38,718 bases of DNA from an uncultured Sphingomonadales bacterium (GTDB taxonomy: Bacteria > Pseudomonadota > Alphaproteobacteria > Sphingomonadales > Sphingomonadaceae), in assembly GCA_903858875.1 (NCBI GenBank), contig CAIOKP010000213.1:1-38718 (forward strand). Reading direction: 5' to 3'. The notes beneath the pieces were generated by a model. That model was not told the origin of the DNA. It did not search any database and was given only the letters and a program-made list of their open reading frames with translations. The translations under genes and the position numbers were made by a program. The first letter of the stretch is position 1, and every line of letters starts with the position of its first letter. Shown here piece by piece: positions 37,197 to 38,718 of the stretch.

Positions 37197-38069
37197 ATGA
37201 CTGACGCTTTGCCTGCCCGCCGCACCCTGACTGTCGCCGCTTTGCAATTGCCGCTGGGCGATGCGGACGAGGCGACCAATATTGCCGCCGTCGTGGCCTT
37301 GGTCGAGGCCGCCGCCGCCCAAGGCGCACAGGTGATACTGCCGCCGGAATTGTTTTCCGGCCCCTATTTCTGCACCGTCGAGGACGAGGCGCTGTTCGCG
37401 CTGGCCCGCCCGACGGCGGAACATCCCAGCGTTATCGCGATGCAGGCCCTGGCGGCCCGGTTGAAGGTCGCCATCCCCACCAGCTTTTTTGAGCGCGACG
37501 GGCACCATTATTACAACACGCTGGCGATGATCGGGCCGGACGGCGCGATCATGGGCACCTATCGCAAGAGCCACATTCCCGATGGGCCGGGCTATGAGGA
37601 AAAATATTATTTCCGCCCCGGCAATACCGGCTTCAAGGTGTGGGATGTGTTCGGCGCGCGGATCGGCGTCGGCGTGTGTTGGGACCAGTGGTATCCCGAA
37701 TGCGCGCGGGCGATGGCCTTGCTGGGCGCCGAGGTGCTGTTCTATCCCACCGCCATCGGGTCGGAGCCCTATGATAATGATCTGGATACCAGCCGGATGT
37801 GGCGCCGGGCGATGATCGGCCATGCGGTATCCAATTGTATGCCGGTGATCGCCGCCAACCGCATCGGCACCGAGGGCGCCCAAACCTTCTACGGCCACAG
37901 CTTCATTTCCGACGAGTGGGGCGACCTGACGGGCGATTTTGGCGCGGGCGAAACGGGGGTGCTGGTGACGGTGCTCGACCTTGATCGCGCCGCGACGCAC
38001 CGCGCCGGCATGGGCTTTTTCCGCGATCGCCGGCCCAATCTGTATGGCCGCCTTGCCGAGGATATCTGA
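37197..38069 (+). CDS. aguB: N-carbamoylputrescine amidohydrolase (nitrilase superfamily)
   Basis: PPELFSGPYFC; YRKSHIPDGPGYEEKYYFRPGNTGF; GVGVCWDQWYPECARAMALLGAEVLFYPTAIGSEP. Confidence 0.94.
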   Translation: MTDALPARRTLTVAALQLPLGDADEATNIAAVVALVEAAAAQGAQVILPPELFSGPYFCTVEDEALFALARPTAEHPSVIAMQALAARLKVAIPTSFFERDGHHYYNTLAMIGPDGAIMGTYRKSHIPDGPGYEEKYYFRPGNTGFKVWDVFGARIGVGVCWDQWYPECARAMALLGAEVLFYPTAIGSEPYDNDLDTSRMWRRAMIGHAVSNCMPVIAANRIGTEGAQTFYGHSFISDEWGDLTGDFGAGETGVLVTVLDLDRAATHRAGMGFFRDRRPNLYGRLAEDI

Positions 38070-38589
38070 GCCGCCGCCGGGGGGCTGGCGCTATCTGATC
38101 GCGCTGGGGTCCAATATGCGGCACCCGCAGTTCGGGGCGCCAGAGCGGGTGCTGGGCGCCGCGGTGGCGACACTGGCGGCGCAGGGCGTGGTGATCGAGC
38201 GCGTCGCCCCGGTGATGCGCAGCGCGCCGGTCGGGCCATCGTGGCGCCGCTATGCCAATGGCGCGGCCGTGGTGCGCAGCGATCTGGCCCCGCCCGACTT
38301 GCTGGCAATGTTAAAGCATATCGAGCAGGTGTTCGGGCGGCGGCGTGGTCGGCGCTGGGGATCGCGGGTGATCGACCTTGATATTGTGCTGTGGGATGGC
38401 GGCATATGGCGGTCGCACAAGCTTTGTGTACCGCATATCGCCTACCGATCCCGCGACTTTGTGTTGCGTCCGGCCTTAGCCGTCGCGGCTGATTGGCGCG
38501 ACCCGATCACACAATGTACCATCAGGCACCATCACAGCCGCTTGACCCGGCGGCGCCCCGCCCCTAGGGGGACCCGACCAAGCGCGTAA
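38044..38589 (+). CDS. folK: 2-amino-4-hydroxy-6-hydroxymethyldihydropteridine pyrophosphokinase (HPPK)
   Basis: YLIALGSNMRH; FGRRRGRRWGSRVIDLDIVLWDG; VPHIAYRSRDFVLRPAL. Overlaps the end of aguB; start uncertain. Confidence 0.82.
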   Translation: MAALPRISEPPPGGWRYLIALGSNMRHPQFGAPERVLGAAVATLAAQGVVIERVAPVMRSAPVGPSWRRYANGAAVVRSDLAPPDLLAMLKHIEQVFGRRRGRRWGSRVIDLDIVLWDGGIWRSHKLCVPHIAYRSRDFVLRPALAVAADWRDPITQCTIRHHHSRLTRRRPAPRGTRPSA

Positions 38590-38600
38590 CACGCGGCGAG

Positions 38601-38676
38601 GGGCCCTTAGCTCAGTCGGTAGAGCAACTGACTTTTAATCAGTAGGTCGCTGGTTCGAACCCAGCAGGGCTCACCA
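38601..38676 (+). tRNA. tRNA-Lys(TTT)
   Basis: GGGCCCT/AGGGCTC acceptor stem, CTTTTAA anticodon loop (TTT at 38634-38636), GGTTCGAACCC T-arm region, encoded CCA. Confidence 0.97.
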
Positions 38677-38718
38677 ATTTTTCGCTAGAAATGGGTAGAT
38701 GGAGAGTGCGTCAAAGCC

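Noticed and set aside
1-38718. Mobile element, prophage, CRISPR or defence system
   Set aside because: No integrase, transposase, phage, Cas or known defence protein signatures in the ORF translations, and no regularly spaced repeat array seen.

Overview
High-GC alphaproteobacterial, sphingomonad-like chromosomal segment; the taxon is inferred from gene content and style, not proven. Positions ~0.3-23.6 kb form a dense accessory catabolic island. It contains two TonB-dependent receptors, one MarR regulator, a translationally coupled pair of GST-family proteins (one LigF/beta-etherase-like), a VAO/4-cresol-dehydrogenase-type flavoprotein with cytochrome c and a small Tat-signal protein, and three SnoaL/NTF2-like proteins. 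It also contains two SDRs, an NmrA-like reductase, a PQQ quinohemoprotein lipoprotein, a DUF3237 protein, a CmcJ/NvfI-like protein, a carotenoid-cleavage/lignostilbene-dioxygenase-type enzyme, an aldehyde dehydrogenase and a Tat-exported dienelactone-hydrolase-like protein. The set resembles an aromatic (lignin-dimer/phenylpropanoid-type) degradation supercluster; the substrate is inferred. Positions ~23.7-38.7 kb are mostly housekeeping: msrB, PBP1A, Do-type protease, hflC/hflK, mrp, an orphan xanthine-dehydrogenase-family large subunit, hemH, sdhAF4, rsmB, msrA, aguB, folK and tRNA-Lys(TTT). Non-coding signals of interest are a near-palindromic ATAACAATTGTTAT-type motif shared by several island promoters, and a dispersed GCGAGG...CCTCGC hairpin family found at four convergent gene junctions. 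No transposase, integrase, phage gene or CRISPR array was seen. All calls come from reading the sequence and ORF translations; no database search was run.
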